In this document: positions 1 through 10,513 of the stretch, in pieces
Layout of the letters: each line of letters begins with the position of its first letter
Numbering within the stretch: the first letter of the stretch is position 1
Origin: Adiantum capillus-veneris
Taxonomy: Eukaryota > Streptophyta > Polypodiopsida > Polypodiales > Pteridaceae
Length of the DNA stretch: 64,000 nucleotides
Direction: 5' to 3'
NCBI GenBank assembly: GCA_014529385.2
Contig: CM043953.1
Location: 88,215,842-88,279,841 of the forward strand
Notes under the pieces: model-generated
The model's input: the letters and a program-made list of their open reading frames with translations, nothing else
What the model was told of the DNA's origin: nothing
Databases searched by the model: none
Translations under genes and position numbers: made by a program

Positions 1-300
1 CTCCCACTTACCTTGTGGAATCTCTAAAGGATGTAAAAGGCCACCTACCTTGAGGCGCTCTGCCTTATTAACTTGGCATTGTTGGTAGTTTAGTACGTAC
101 TCTTGAACATCATGATGTAAGCTCGGCCAATAAAATTGCCGTCGAACTAAGGTATATGTCTTAGGAATACCTGGATGACTAGCACTTGGACTATCGTGAC
201 ACTCAAATAAGATTTGGTGCCTAGTGTCTGAGTCCTTTGGCACACATACTCTACCTTTGTGGAGTAAGTAGCCATCCTGGATGGAAAAATTCTTCCATCG
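1..300 (-). pseudogene. element A integrase N-terminal zinc-binding region (partial)
   Basis: The minus strand reads IQDGYLLHKGRVCV, then ECHDSPSASHPG and QFYWPSLHHDV, the H2C2 zinc-binding part of a gypsy integrase. The cysteine pair reads YVLNYQQC instead of CxxC, so one zinc ligand is replaced by Tyr. The catalytic core would lie beyond the left edge. This segment runs in the normal order after RNase H. Confidence 0.75.
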
Positions 301-399
301 CTTAAGCTCTTCCTAAGTAGGGGTGGAGCTCTATGTGTTGGAGTTTTTATATGCGCGTGCAAAGACATGTTGATCTGGTTGTTCAGAGACATGTGAGTG

Positions 400-965
400 T
401 GAGGGATCCCTTTTTAAAACTACACTCCACACTTTAGCATATGATTGATCTAGTGCACACTTGCCACGTAATTACCCTAAAAATCCACTCTTTATTTCCG
501 TGAAAGCAAATGAATTAATCTAAGGCATCTAACTTAGTGCATCCGCTACTACATTATATCGCCCCTTGCGATATCGTAGCTTACATTCATAATCTTGAAG
601 GATTTCGACCCATCTAGCTTTACGGCCCTTCAAGTCCATTAGAGTAGTAAACCATTTGATACTCTCATGGTCAAAAACTACTTCAAACTCGGCACCATAT
701 AAATATTGTCACCACTTTCGTAAAGCGTGAATTATGGCATAGAGCTCTCTCTCATAGACATAATATTTTGTTGAGCTCTATCTAACTTTTTACTTTCAGA
801 GGCTATAGGTCTTCCCTCCTGGAAAAGTACCGCACCAATTGCTTTATCACTAGCATCAATCTCTACCACAAACGGCTTAAGTGGGTCGACGATTTCTAGG
901 ATATGGGAGCAGTGGCTATAGCTACCTTGAGTTGTTCGAAACTGCATTTTTGGGCTTCTTTCCAA
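400..965 (-). pseudogene. element A RNase H region
   Basis: The open segment at 732-965 contains VVEIDASDKAIGAVLFQEGR, the first-aspartate strand of gypsy RNase H, then a degenerated SKKLDRAQQN segment. The remainder, down to about 400, reads in pieces in other frames. This domain removes the RNA strand after first-strand synthesis. It lies where expected, between RT and integrase. Confidence 0.75.
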
Positions 966-1101
966 GAAAAGGTCTTATCTTTTGCTTTAAGTTGATTCGT
1001 CATAGGAACAAATTTTTTTTGGCATAATCACGGATATATTGTCGATAAAATCCAGCCATGCCTAAAAATATTTGAAGCTCCTCAACCGTGTTGGGATGTG
1101 G

Positions 1102-1863
1102 CTATCGAAGAATGGCAGCGACCTTGTCAGTGTCCATTTTGATGCCTGAATAAGAGATCACATGACCGAGGTAATGTATCTCTATTTTAAAGAAATCACA
1201 CTTGCTTTGCTTAGCATACAACACGTGAGCTTGTAGTTGTTCGAACACTAATCGTAAGTGTTCTACGTGTTCATCTTCAGTCTTACTATAAATGAGAATG
1301 TCATCAAGGAAAACCACAACAAATTTTCCAAGATAGGGACGTAAGACACTATCCATGAGTGTCATAAATGTAGCTGGAGCATTGGTTAGACCAAAAGGGA
1401 TAACCAAAAATTCAAAATGCTCGAACTGTGTTCTAAAGGCGGTTTTGGAGATATCTTGTAGTAGGATACACACCTAGTGATATCTTGAACGAATATCTAT
1501 CTTTGTATAGTATCTTTCCCCGTGGAGTTGGTCAAACAACTCATCCACTCAAGGTAGAGGATACTTGTTCTTGATGGTTATCGCATTTAATCTGTGATAA
1601 TCTACGCACATGCGCATAGTACCATCTTTCTTTTTTACCAATAGAAATGGTGATGCCCAAGGCGAAGTGATAGGTCTAATGAAACCACAAGTGAGGTAGT
1701 CAGCCAACTGAATCTCAACCTCCTTGGCTTCTTTAGCACTCATACAACAAGGTGGTTTACTCACCGGTTTAGTGCCTGGTAAGACATCTATGCCATGATG
1801 CACATCACGTGTAGGGGGTAAACCTGGTGGTAAATCACTTGAGAACACATCACTATACTCCAT
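1102..1863 (-). pseudogene. element A reverse transcriptase
   Basis: Two frames carry the RT. At 1,549-1,863 is the N-terminal half, with the gypsy signature around [15 protein letters not shown] and MCVDYHRLN. At 1,102-1,473 are [11 protein letters not shown] and the catalytic FLDDILIYS, followed by the thumb motif YLGHVIS. The two parts are separated by a frame break at about 1,475-1,545. The family makes DNA copies of element RNA. The catalytic aspartates are intact, but the reading frame is not. Confidence 0.9.
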
Positions 1864-2447
1864 GAGTAAGTAAGTTAGCTTTTGCCGTGCAAAAGGAGAA
1901 AGTAAACTAGAGTTATGCTGGGATGGAGAATCTTGTAATTCCTGTAATGTTTGTTTTACAACAGTTGCACGTTGCTCTATAGAATAAAAATTGAGAGCAC
2001 TTTGCTCAGGGTTTGCTCGTTAGATTTGTTAACACTTTGTTTATCAGTAGAATTCATTGCACTTTGCATACCATTACTAGAATTCACCGCACTTTTCTCT
2101 TGAGAATTCACAAGACTTGGAGACAAGCAGTAACACAAAAAGACTTCATCTATTAAATCTGCTTTCTGCAAAATAGAAATCTTGGTTGTATATATAAGAG
2201 GTGCAGATGGTATATTTTTCTCACCAAGCAAAAACACATGTTTACCATTGGCCATAAAGGATAAGGAGTTGTGTTCATAACTAGTGTGCAATGTGTTTCC
2301 TAAACCATGCAACCACTCCTATCCTAAAACTACATTAGCACGGTCCATGTTCATAACTTGGAAGTCAAGGGTCATCGTATGATCTTGAACAATAAGCTCA
2401 ACCCCTTGAACTACCGTGTCCCATACTTCTTTATCATTCCCAGACAT

Positions 2448-2690
2448 CTACTTCACCACATACTTGTGAGAGCAGGGAGTTTGTGTAAGCTTCAATTTCT
2501 TGACTAGCTTATAGTTCAAGAAGTTATGAGTTGCACCATCATCCACTAAAATACGAACACGTTGTCCGTTAATAGTGCCATGCATGCAAAGCAAATCATG
2601 GGGGCCAAAGGTGGCCTGCCACATTGAAGCAGGCACACAACACTTGTGCTTTTCTTCCATATGAAGAACCTCTACATCACAATATTTAGG
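2448..2690 (-). pseudogene. element A aspartic protease (retropepsin)
   Basis: The segment ILVDDGATHNFLN matches the retropepsin active-site loop, normally D-S/T-G-A. Here the second position is Asp (DDGA), which is unusual and may be inactivating. The flanking sequence GTINGQRVRILV forms the expected preceding strand. The N-terminal part of the open frame (above about 2,700) overlaps gag in a different frame and is not protease. The linker to RT continues in another frame at about 1,977-2,312, where a WLHGLG-like segment and the usual gypsy PR-RT linker can be read. Confidence 0.8.
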
Positions 2691-3858
2691 AGATGAATCT
2701 AATGTGAAGCGTTGCACCATGGGCCTTTTCTTTGCCTTGCAAAAGAGGACAATCTTTCTTGTTATGTTGGTCCGAAAGACATCTAAAACACAAATTGTGT
2801 TTCTTTGCACGCTCAAAATCAGCAGTGCTGAGAGACCCATGTGGAGTATCTCGTGATTGCTTAGGCTTCTTAGCCTCTTGTGGACGTGGAGAGGAAGATT
2901 GTCTCTTATTCCTCTTAGAACGTGTGAGAGATCTACCTCGCCATTCGCTCTTAGCCACATTGCTCTTAGCAAAAGTATTCTTAGAGTAGGGAACATTTCC
3001 TTTCCTCTCTTGGTCATCATCATATCTTTGAGCATGACTGATGGCTTCTTCCAAAGTTTTTGGATGTTGGGTCTTGACATGAAGACGGTAGTCTTTATCA
3101 AGACCCCTATTAAAACCCTGTATCTTTTGGAATTCATCTAGACCTTCTAGTTTTAATATGACTTCCCGATACTTCGAAAGGTACTGTGTGAGAGAGAGGC
3201 CAGACATACGGCATGCATCCCATGCTAACCAATTCTTATCTTCTTCGTTGGAGTCCAAAAACTCTTTGGAGAAAGAATCTTGAAATGCAGCCCAAGACGG
3301 AGGACGAACATCTATTGGAATTGTCATCCACCACTTATAGGCCTTGCCTTTAAGAGATAGACTTGTTTCCACATCTGTCTTTATATCCGGGGTGTTTCTC
3401 GATCTATGAATATCACTCCATTTGTGTAAGAAAGTATTGACCGCATCCATGTTGCGATCACGCTCTTCCCCGTGAAACTCAGGAATGGTGATATTCTTAA
3501 GTAATGCATTGCTACCTTCTGCATCTTCTGCAGTACTTGTCTCTTGGACTCCTTGAGTCATGCGAGCTTGGTTCCCTTGAACCGTGCCACTTGTGGCTCC
3601 TTGAGTCGTATGTGAATTCATAAATGTCACAAGAAACTCCGTAAGATTGGTAACATTTGCATTGAGTGCAGAGAGGTTGCTTTCAAGTATGCTTTGGTGA
3701 TGTTTCAAAGTCTTGAAATAAGCCATATGTACAAGCCCATGATCTCCTAGATCATCATCATCATGCATATTAGTGTCAGCAGCACCCATGGTGCCTTGAT
3801 TTTGATCTACGTGCTCAAAATCAAACGTGTCTGTAGGTGGGATATCCTCACTGGTCAT
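2686..3858 (-). pseudogene. gag: element A gag: capsid-like domain and CCHC zinc knuckle
   Basis: The first ATG in frame is at 3,858; the frame also opens at an upstream GTG. About residues 120-270 form a retrotransposon gag domain, with a tryptophan-rich core near KAYKWWMTIP. Near the C-terminus CFRCLSDQHNKKDC is a canonical CX2CX4HX4C zinc knuckle, preceded by a basic arginine/serine-rich linker. The N-terminus is acidic. The product would package element RNA in virus-like particles. The downstream protease lies in another frame, so gag and pol are no longer joined here. Confidence 0.85.
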
Positions 3859-3999
3859 GGTAAACACACACTAAAGCAAAGAGAGAAAAAAAAACGACAA
3901 CTTGTACCTTGAGAAATTGAAGTCTTTGTGTTTTGTATGCTCTGCGATTTGCGTTGCATGCGAACCTCGCCTTGCAGGAATTTGAGCACTTCACTTGTC

Positions 4000-5137
4000 A
4001 TTCGTTGTAAGAACACCTTTGTTGATTCTTCACAAAAAAAGGCTTTTGTTCACTGGAAGCTACCTCCTTGTTTGGAGGAAAACTTGCCTTCCTCCAAGAA
4101 GTGAAAAGGAAGGGATATATGGGGAGATCAGGGTGCTGAATAGGAAAATCAGGCTTCAACCTCTGGTGTTCATGTGGGTATTGCATGGGATATACGGGGA
4201 GATCAAGGTGTTGAACATGAAAATTAGGCCTCAACCTCTGGTGGTCATGTGGGTATTGTGCGGGTTGAAAAAAAAGAAGCAGATGTGCTATCTGTGGGCA
4301 AAAGAGATAGGGAAGGCTATGCTACGCCAGGGCCTAGCAGAAAGAAAGGAAAGGAGAAAAAGGGTTAAGATGTGAAAGCCAAGAAGAGGAGAAAACCTCG
4401 TAGACGATTTGCCTTTGGGAGAAGGTCAAACAACTTACACTTTAAAGGAAGACCTGATTGGGAGAAAAGTAGATTGCACTTTTGGACAATTGATGAATAT
4501 GGTGCCCAAACTTAAAAGGCAATGGAAGTCATTAGTGAATCCAGAGAAAGAGCCGAAGCATGGATAAGTCAGAGTGTTATCTATGGGAGAGTTACCCGAC
4601 ATCTGTACAGTGGTGGACGCTTGGCACAAAGGTGTGGGCATGGGAGAAGCCTACATTGATGGAGGTGCCCAAGTTTGTGTGATCACATAGTCATGTTTTG
4701 AGAGACTGGGTCTCATTACATGCGAAAGCTCTGGGTTTTGATCAAGAATTTAGAAGTTGAAGTCTTTAACGTGAAGGTTATGGTAAACTTTCATGCTATG
4801 CCAGCTGGCTTGGGAGCTTTTTCTCTCCTTTTGGGACGACCTTGGTTGAGAGCTATTGGTGTTGTGCAAGATAGGGGCAAGGGCACGATCAGTGTGCATG
4901 GCAAGAAGGGTGAAAAGAGAGTGTTTGATATGACTACAAAACAACCTATGGCACTTGAAGATATAAGTGAGAATGATGAATCCGAAACTACCAGCGATGA
5001 TAGTTCTGAAGATTCAGAAAGTAGCACTCCTTCGAGTTCCAGTGATGAGGATGAAGTGTCATTTTTGTTGTTAGACGAGGAACATAGAGAAATTAGTGAA
5101 GTGTTGCAATTATCAGGGAATATAAATGCTTGAAGCC
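4000..5137 (+). pseudogene. Ty3/gypsy element E, left part (gag remnant and protease)
   Basis: On the plus strand, in broken frames, there is a basic Lys/Arg-rich gag tail (about 4,265-4,500) followed by a protease. The active-site loop AYIDGGAQVCVIT is at about 4,645-4,690. Its C-terminal half, FSLLLGRPWLRAIGVVQD, lies in the open frame 4,720-5,133, which ends in an acidic Ser/Asp tail. The frame stops at TGA just where element B begins. Reading across B (TSD AAGCC) the same frame continues at 18,632, so these are two halves of one element. Confidence 0.85.
4112..4262 (+). repeat. 75-bp tandem duplication inside element E
   Basis: Two copies with a 75-bp period (starting 4,112 and 4,187) encode the repeated peptide beginning IYGEIRVLNRKI and IYGEIKVLNMKI in one frame. 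The period is 25 codons, so the duplication preserved frame. A few substitutions separate the copies. Confidence 0.85.
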
Positions 5138-5376
5138 TGTGCGATCCTTTCCGCACTGTCGAAGCAAGGGCCTTGCCTAACACTGTGTGCGAGCCATAGA
5201 CGGCTCCAAGCACACAACTAGCTTAACTAGTAAGCTCAAAAGAGGGCAATGGTGTGTCACTCACCGCTCTATGCTCCTACTGTGGAGGATTCCTCACCGC
5301 GAAGAAGAAGGAGATGCCGCTACGTCGCGCTCAACCGCTTCACCGCCGTCGTGCCGCTGCAATGCTCGATCACACA

Positions 5377-5407
<31 letters not shown>

Positions 5408-5410
5408 TCA

Positions 5411-5497
<87 letters not shown>

Positions 5498-5830
5498 ACA
5501 CACACAAGGAGGTGAAGAAGAAGAAGATGGAGATGGTGATGGAGCAAGAGCACTCTTCTATTGCACAAATGAGAGAATGAGTGCATTTTAGGTTTAGTTG
5601 GCTTTTATATGAGCTCACCCCATTCACACTTGGGCGCCCATGCTTAGCCAACTAATCCCTTGAATGTCCCAGTTAGAGTGCGCCTCTCATCGGCGATCAC
5701 TCTTACCCTTTTCCTATTGGACCGACAAGCCCGGTACCTGACTCTACCAAATAAATAATACAATGTCCACCGTAGGTTACAACGTCCGTCTCGAAGGTGA
5801 TAGGGTGTCCGTGAGCCGTGAGGGTTAACA
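5138..5830 (-). repeat. 3' LTR of element B
   Basis: It aligns without gaps at both ends to 18,038-18,631; the first 23 bases differ at three positions. It is about 100 bp longer than the 5' LTR because its internal CT/CA microsatellite has expanded. On minus it begins TGTTAACCC directly after the polypurine tract and ends CGCACA next to the target duplication. Confidence 0.95.
5376..5506. repeat. (CT)n(CA)n microsatellite in the 3' LTR of B
   Basis: A short (CT)n run is followed by about 55 CA units with a few interruptions. The same position carries (CT)n(CA)n in the other LTR of B (18,274-18,320) and in the related LTR at 24,206-24,311, so the repeat is an inherited part of the LTR. Confidence 0.97.
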
Positions 5831-5846
5831 TGCCCCCCTTCCTGAT
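5831..5846 (-). promoter_or_regulatory. polypurine tract of element B
   Basis: On minus the sequence AGGAAGGGGGG plus two bases abuts the first base (5,830) of the 3' LTR. Purine tracts here prime plus-strand DNA synthesis in LTR elements. The identical 11-mer occurs again at 7,852-7,862 and 8,164-8,174. Confidence 0.85.
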
Positions 5847-7317
5847 GTAGATTCCATCCTCGGAAGCTATTGAGTTGAAGCTCGTAGGTCGAGGTGGAAG
5901 AGCATTTGAGATGAATGTCCTTAGCCTTCATTAGTCACTGCAAAATCAAACAACATTGCACAGTAATTGCATTCTCATAAGCGATTAAAAAGCATATGCA
6001 ATTTTAGGCAGACAATTGATTGGTAACAGAATTTTAAACAATTTGTCAGCAATAAGCATTAAATTGCAATGTAATCAAATGCATAAACAGATGTAAAGGT
6101 AAAAAATTAAACAAGTCTGGGGTCGCTAATTTAACGGTCGAAAGGCACTAGAGATCGACTATTAATACCATGGGTAAGCTTCTTAATTTTCTCTGGTTAA
6201 TTAAGTTGTTTAATTGCGAGAGCCAAGTATTTCATGTTCGAGGGCTGACTAGAGGCTATACCTAGAGGACCTTGTAGTTAAGCTACGATAAAAGGAATTT
6301 CTTATGAAATCATCGCCTGACTGATTACCTTTTCTTTAACCCCCCAAAGTCTTTTCACAGTGATTCAATTTGATGTGTGTGCTTATTTTGTATGCCGTGG
6401 GTTTTTTGCTTTTCAAGGAAAAGCGCCCACACTGGGAACCTCTAGGGCTCTAGTACCATAGGCAATACATGTGAGTGAAGTACCAAATCAAGCTGAGATT
6501 TCTCTTCCAGCTTAGGATTTTACATTGTGGCTTTTGATTTTTTGTTTGTTCATTTTCAACATTTTAATTTTGTAACTTTGGGGGGTCATATAACACTGAT
6601 ACACCTCCCCAAGGCTCATCACACTAGTAAACTCCCTTTATAATACTTAAGCTAAAGGTCAATAGGGTCAAGCCCACTAGAAAGCCCTAGTACATTTCAC
6701 ACAAAGCTGCCTAAATCGGATTAAGAACCTAAGTAACCATTGATTATTAGGAAGGCATTCCCCATGGTATTAAGAGACTATCTGTAGCACCTAAGTTGGT
6801 CAAACTAGCTTAGTCGGACTGCTTGATTTTTAAACCTAGACAAGTGATTATGACAAAAAATTACATTGAATTAAATGTTTGATACTAAGCAAATGCGGTG
6901 AATATTAGGCTACCAATCACAATTAAAGCAGACAATCATAGATGCAAAAAAGATAAGGGGCAATGCTAATGGACAAGAAACACCTGTTTGTGTCGATGGT
7001 CGCGCTTGATTTGAAGAGTGAGTCGAGATAAAGATTCCATGAAGGTCCAAATCCTATCAATAGCAACACGCTCCTGTACACACGAGGAAACAAAAGGAAT
7101 ACCTCCAGGAGGCACATTAGTGGGAAAAGGTACCAACACTTATTGAACACAACAAAAAACATAAGGAACCCTAACCTAATTATTTGCACTCCCCTAGAGA
7201 GTCAAGGGAATAGGATATTGTAGAGGTTGGGGGGAAACCCTAAGGCTAAACCCCTATCCTCGTCGTCGAGATAAACAAAGTCATCATCCATGAGACCATA
7301 GAGCCATCTGTGTAGTC
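5847..7317 (-). other. 3' untranslated region of element B
   Basis: About 1.5 kb lies between the extra ORF and the PPT. I find no conserved domain. One minus frame (6,923-7,189, 88 codons) would encode a very hydrophobic peptide with several Phe/Leu-rich stretches, but AT-rich sequence readily gives this and I do not call it a gene. A long 3' noncoding stretch is known from Tat-type elements. Confidence 0.6.
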
Positions 7318-7623
7318 CTATAAATTTTCTTCTTCATCATAGGTGCCCATGTTTACTAAGAAGGTCACTAGACGCCTATAGTCATCTTGGTCAAAAGGGT
7401 AGGCTTGTGCAATGGGAGAAACGCTCTCTACTAAGTATGGATCAGACGTGGTCAAGAGACGTATCAACCATTCTAACTCCTCAAAATTCCTCTCACATGT
7501 TAGCGTACCTATCAAATCCCATTCACATGCAAGCACTGGAAAGACCATGTGAAATATTTGTGAAAAGTAACGAGGGTACATCTCGCCCAAGGCAGGAGTG
7601 GATGACTCTAGCGTACTAGCCAT
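7318..7623 (-). CDS. small extra ORF of element B, function unknown
   Basis: The open frame on the element's sense strand starts at an ATG at 7,623 (MASTLESSTP); a further upstream ATG at 7,659 is also possible. It encodes about 101 residues, moderately acidic, with a LIRLLTTSDPYLVESVSPIA middle and an acidic end (DEEENL). There is no signal peptide or membrane span and I recognise no family. It lies between pol and the 3' LTR, where accessory ORFs of some large plant gypsy elements sit. It is uninterrupted, although pol is broken by stops, which is mild support for it being real. Chance is not excluded. Confidence 0.45.
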   Translation of the reverse strand: MASTLESSTPALGEMYPRYFSQIFHMVFPVLACEWDLIGTLTCERNFEELEWLIRLLTTSDPYLVESVSPIAQAYPFDQDDYRRLVTFLVNMGTYDEEENL

Positions 7624-7851
7624 ATCTGTACACGCAAATAGATGATGGTTAGAGTGCAAATATTACAAGGGTCGTGTTCTTGTGCATAATTTGTTTTTAT
7701 GATTTTGTGTTATGGCTCTTGCTCTTTTACTTTTTTATCTTGTTATTGTGAGTATAAGGCTTTATATATACATTCCCAAAGATTGGAGATTAAGAGGTCA
7801 GGGAGAAAGGTTGAGAGGGAAGCAAGTGAATAATGGATATCCACAAACACT

Positions 7852-7862
7852 CCCCCCTTCCT
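7852..7862 (-). promoter_or_regulatory. second PPT-like tract directly after the pol stop
   Basis: On minus, AGGAAGGGGGG lies 8 nt beyond the end of the pol frame (stop ending at 7,871) and is followed by AGTGTTTGTGG, which looks like an LTR start. It is identical to the true PPT 2 kb downstream. It may be an internal PPT or the relic of an older element end. Confidence 0.5.
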
Positions 7863-8163
7863 TGGGTAGATCATACCGTTTGAAATGATGTCGTCACCCT
7901 TTGAAACCAGTTGTTCCAAGTTGTTATAGGTGAAGGTTTTTGCCAGTAGTTTTCTCTTACCTTAGGTGCCTCGTCGAGTTGCAAGGGTGGTAAGGTACTC
8001 TCCCAGGATCGAACTTGAAGTGGTTCATCAAGTGATTCTTGAACATTGGAAGGTGTGGATTCCTTTGTAGCTTCATGGAGGTCCACTATTGTAGGTGGAG
8101 GCTATGTAGAAGCTTTTACCTCTATGGATGTATTACATGAGGAGCTAGAAGCTTCATGGAACT

Positions 8164-8174
8164 CCCCCCTTCCT
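8164..8174 (-). promoter_or_regulatory. third copy of the PPT 11-mer, within the pol tail
   Basis: AGGAAGGGGGG on minus, identical to the tracts at 5,833-5,843 and 7,852-7,862, lies inside the coding tail (near SSGRGEFHE). It could act as a central PPT, but nothing here shows use. Confidence 0.4.
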
Positions 8175-8544
8175 GAGCTAGGTGGAATAAATTGGTTTTG
8201 CCTTGGAGCCCAAACTAGCTTTGGACTAGGTGTGTAGCATTCTGTGATCTTTCCCTTCCAACGGTCTGCCATTGGCTTTAGTGGTACACTGTTTGACTCA
8301 TATGGGTTTGTTGTCGATAGGGAAGGACACATTTTACGTTTAGGTACCCAGATTTGCTCATTTCCATCATAGTAGCCTTGGGCTTCTAATAGTCGTTTTG
8401 GAATCCATCGTGATTTGGTCTTGACTCTCCTAGAGCGCGCTCTTGGTTTTCCAGGGGAATTTTTTCTTGGAATGGATGGGAGGGTTGAGGTAGTTGGAAG
8501 TAAGGCCTTGGGGACCCATTGATATGTACTCTTAGGTTGTGCAA

Positions 8545-8682
8545 GTTGAGTACTTGCAATATTACTGCTTGCTGCAACTACAAGTGTTGAAGTGCTAGGT
8601 TCATGGGTAGCCGGTTGAGTACTTGCAATATTACTGCTTGCTGCAACTACAAGTGTTGAAGTGCTAGGTTCATGGGTAGCCG
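8545..8682 (-). repeat. perfect 69-bp tandem duplication in the pol tail
   Basis: Two identical 69-bp units (8,545-8,613 and 8,614-8,682) add 23 residues in frame, around HEPSTSTLVVAASSNIAST. Identity of the copies points to a recent slippage event. Confidence 0.97.
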
Positions 8683-10513
8683 GCAAAGATGAGTTAACCA
8701 CCTTGGCTTGTGAATGTTGGCTATCCTTCAACTTTGCTAGAGTTTGCAACGTAGGTGACTTTGCTTGAATGATAGGGGTAAGAGTCGGTGGTCGCGTCGT
8801 GACACTACCAGTATCCCAATCAATAGTGCATTTGGTTGCCAACATCCACGTGCGTCCCAGGTTTACGTTGCCTTCCATAGCTCCCGCAGGCATGACTAGA
8901 AACCTCTGCACTATGCTTCCATTGTCATAGACAACAGGGGTCTGAAGGACTCCAAGAATAGCAGTTTTCTTTTTATTAATGCCCTTGACTTGCATCGTAC
9001 TCGTGGATAGGGTCGGTTTCCCTAATTGACACCAAACTCCATAGGATAACAAATTGTGTTTAGCTCCCATATCTAATAAGGCATTGTATAGAACTTTCCC
9101 ATAGGGGCTATTTAGCTCAATTGGGTATCGTAGGGGTGGCTCAGATTCTAATGAGTCGTCATTTGTGTCCTCGAAAAATGCTTGCGTGATTCCCAGATTA
9201 GCCTCTCGTTGGTGTCTAAGACGTTGTTGTCGTTCTCGAGCCTCAACTCTTGCTTGGATTTTTTTACGCTCTGCTTGTTCGTTGGCAGCCTTCTTTTGAT
9301 AGATGGCTTGCAACTCTTCCTGGTTTAGAGGATCATAATATCTTTTGAATTTACTCCCATTAAGGAATCCAATGGTTTCAACTCCATCTAGAGTCTCCAC
9401 ACGAATGGTACCTTGCGGGGTAATTTCACACACTCGATATGGTCCCTTACCAGCGTATTTCAATTTCTTCTTTTCATTACGTACCCCGTACATAAGAACT
9501 TTATCACCAACCTTGATGTCTTTATCCTTTAAATGGCTATCAAACCACTTCTTTCTCTTGTCCTTCTCCACTAGAGCATTTCGCACAGCTAATTGCCTCT
9601 CTTCATCTAGCCTTTCCAGGATATATAATCGCTCCACTAAGGGGTTACCATCCCAACCTTCTTGAGAAGCTACTCGAAGACTAGGAATGACAAACTCCCA
9701 TGGCATAACTGTTTCTTGGCCATACACCATCTTAAACGGTGTGCAATTAATAGCAACTTTATACGCAGTACGATAAGCCCATAAAGTTGATGTAAGCTTT
9801 AGGTCCCAATCAGTGCGATGAGCCTCAATTGTCTTTGTCAAAATGGAGACGAGAGTTTTGTTGGTACTCTCAGCTTGGCCATTTGCTTGGGGATAATAGG
9901 GTGTAGACTTGTGGTGAGATATCATGAAGTTTGATGTGAGTTCTGTTATTACTTCATTTATAAAATGAGTTCCATTATCACTCACAAGTTCAAAGGGGCA
10001 TCCAAAACGTGTGATAATGTTCTCAAAGAGGAACTTAGCTGTTGTTTTTGCATCCGCCTTTCATGTTGCTTTTGCTTCAGCCCATTTGGTTACATAGTCG
10101 GTAGCCACAATGATATATCGTGATTGCGTGTTACGTGCAGCCGGACTAATCGGTCCTACAAACTCTAAGCCCCACTTTTCAAATGGTTGGGTTACCTTGA
10201 TGGGATGTAGAGGCATCCTATCCCCTCTTTGTGGCTTCTTGAAGCGTTGGCATTCATCACATCCCTTTGCAAAAAGTGATGCATCCTTAAACAAAGTGGG
10301 CCACCAATAGCCTGACTGTAAGATCTTTCGGGCAGTCAACTTTCCTGAAAAGTGACCACTAGCTACGTCCATGTGTGCCTCTTGTAGAATATATAAATAC
10401 TCATCCTCGCGGGCACAACGTCTAAGAACATCATCTTTTCCTCTCTTATAGAGAGTTCTCGCCAGTAAGCAATAGGGTTCGCATTCCTTGATTAATTTTC
10501 GAGCTATATCTTT

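Larger units (their letters stand above)
1..3858 (-). mobile_element. Ty3/gypsy element A, degenerate, continues past left edge
   Basis: On the minus strand the order is gag (from 3,858), protease, reverse transcriptase, RNase H and the zinc-binding start of integrase at the left edge. This PR-RT-RH-IN order defines Ty3/gypsy. The RT block resembles chromoviruses, but the part where a chromodomain would lie is outside the window. Several frames are needed to read the polyprotein, so the copy is dead. No LTR is visible on its right side; it meets plus-strand element E near 3,990. Confidence 0.9.
7871..10513 (-). pseudogene. pol: element B integrase plus C-terminal second protease-like domain
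   Basis: This continues the RT frame past TGA codons at 10,514 and 10,061 and a TAG at 8,102, each one C-to-T change from a sense codon. Integrase: zinc region ending GCDECQRFKK, then core residues in VATDYVTKW, SDNGTHF and GQAESTNK (D, D, E all present), then a C-terminal DNA-binding part. A retropepsin-like domain follows at about 8,780-9,110: NALLDMGAKHNLLS as active-site loop, FLVMPAG, and LGRTWMLATKCTIDW as the closing strand. The tail has four W-V/I/A-P-K/R motifs and a perfect 23-residue tandem repeat. A protease after the integrase is not standard for gypsy elements. Confidence 0.85.

Noticed and set aside
5249-5591. Plus-strand ORFs with poly-(Thr-His) from the CA repeat
   Set aside because: Translated microsatellite within an LTR.
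6923-7189. Hydrophobic 88-codon ORF as an envelope-like gene of element B
   Set aside because: AT-rich sequence, no signal peptide pattern or cysteine framework; likely chance.
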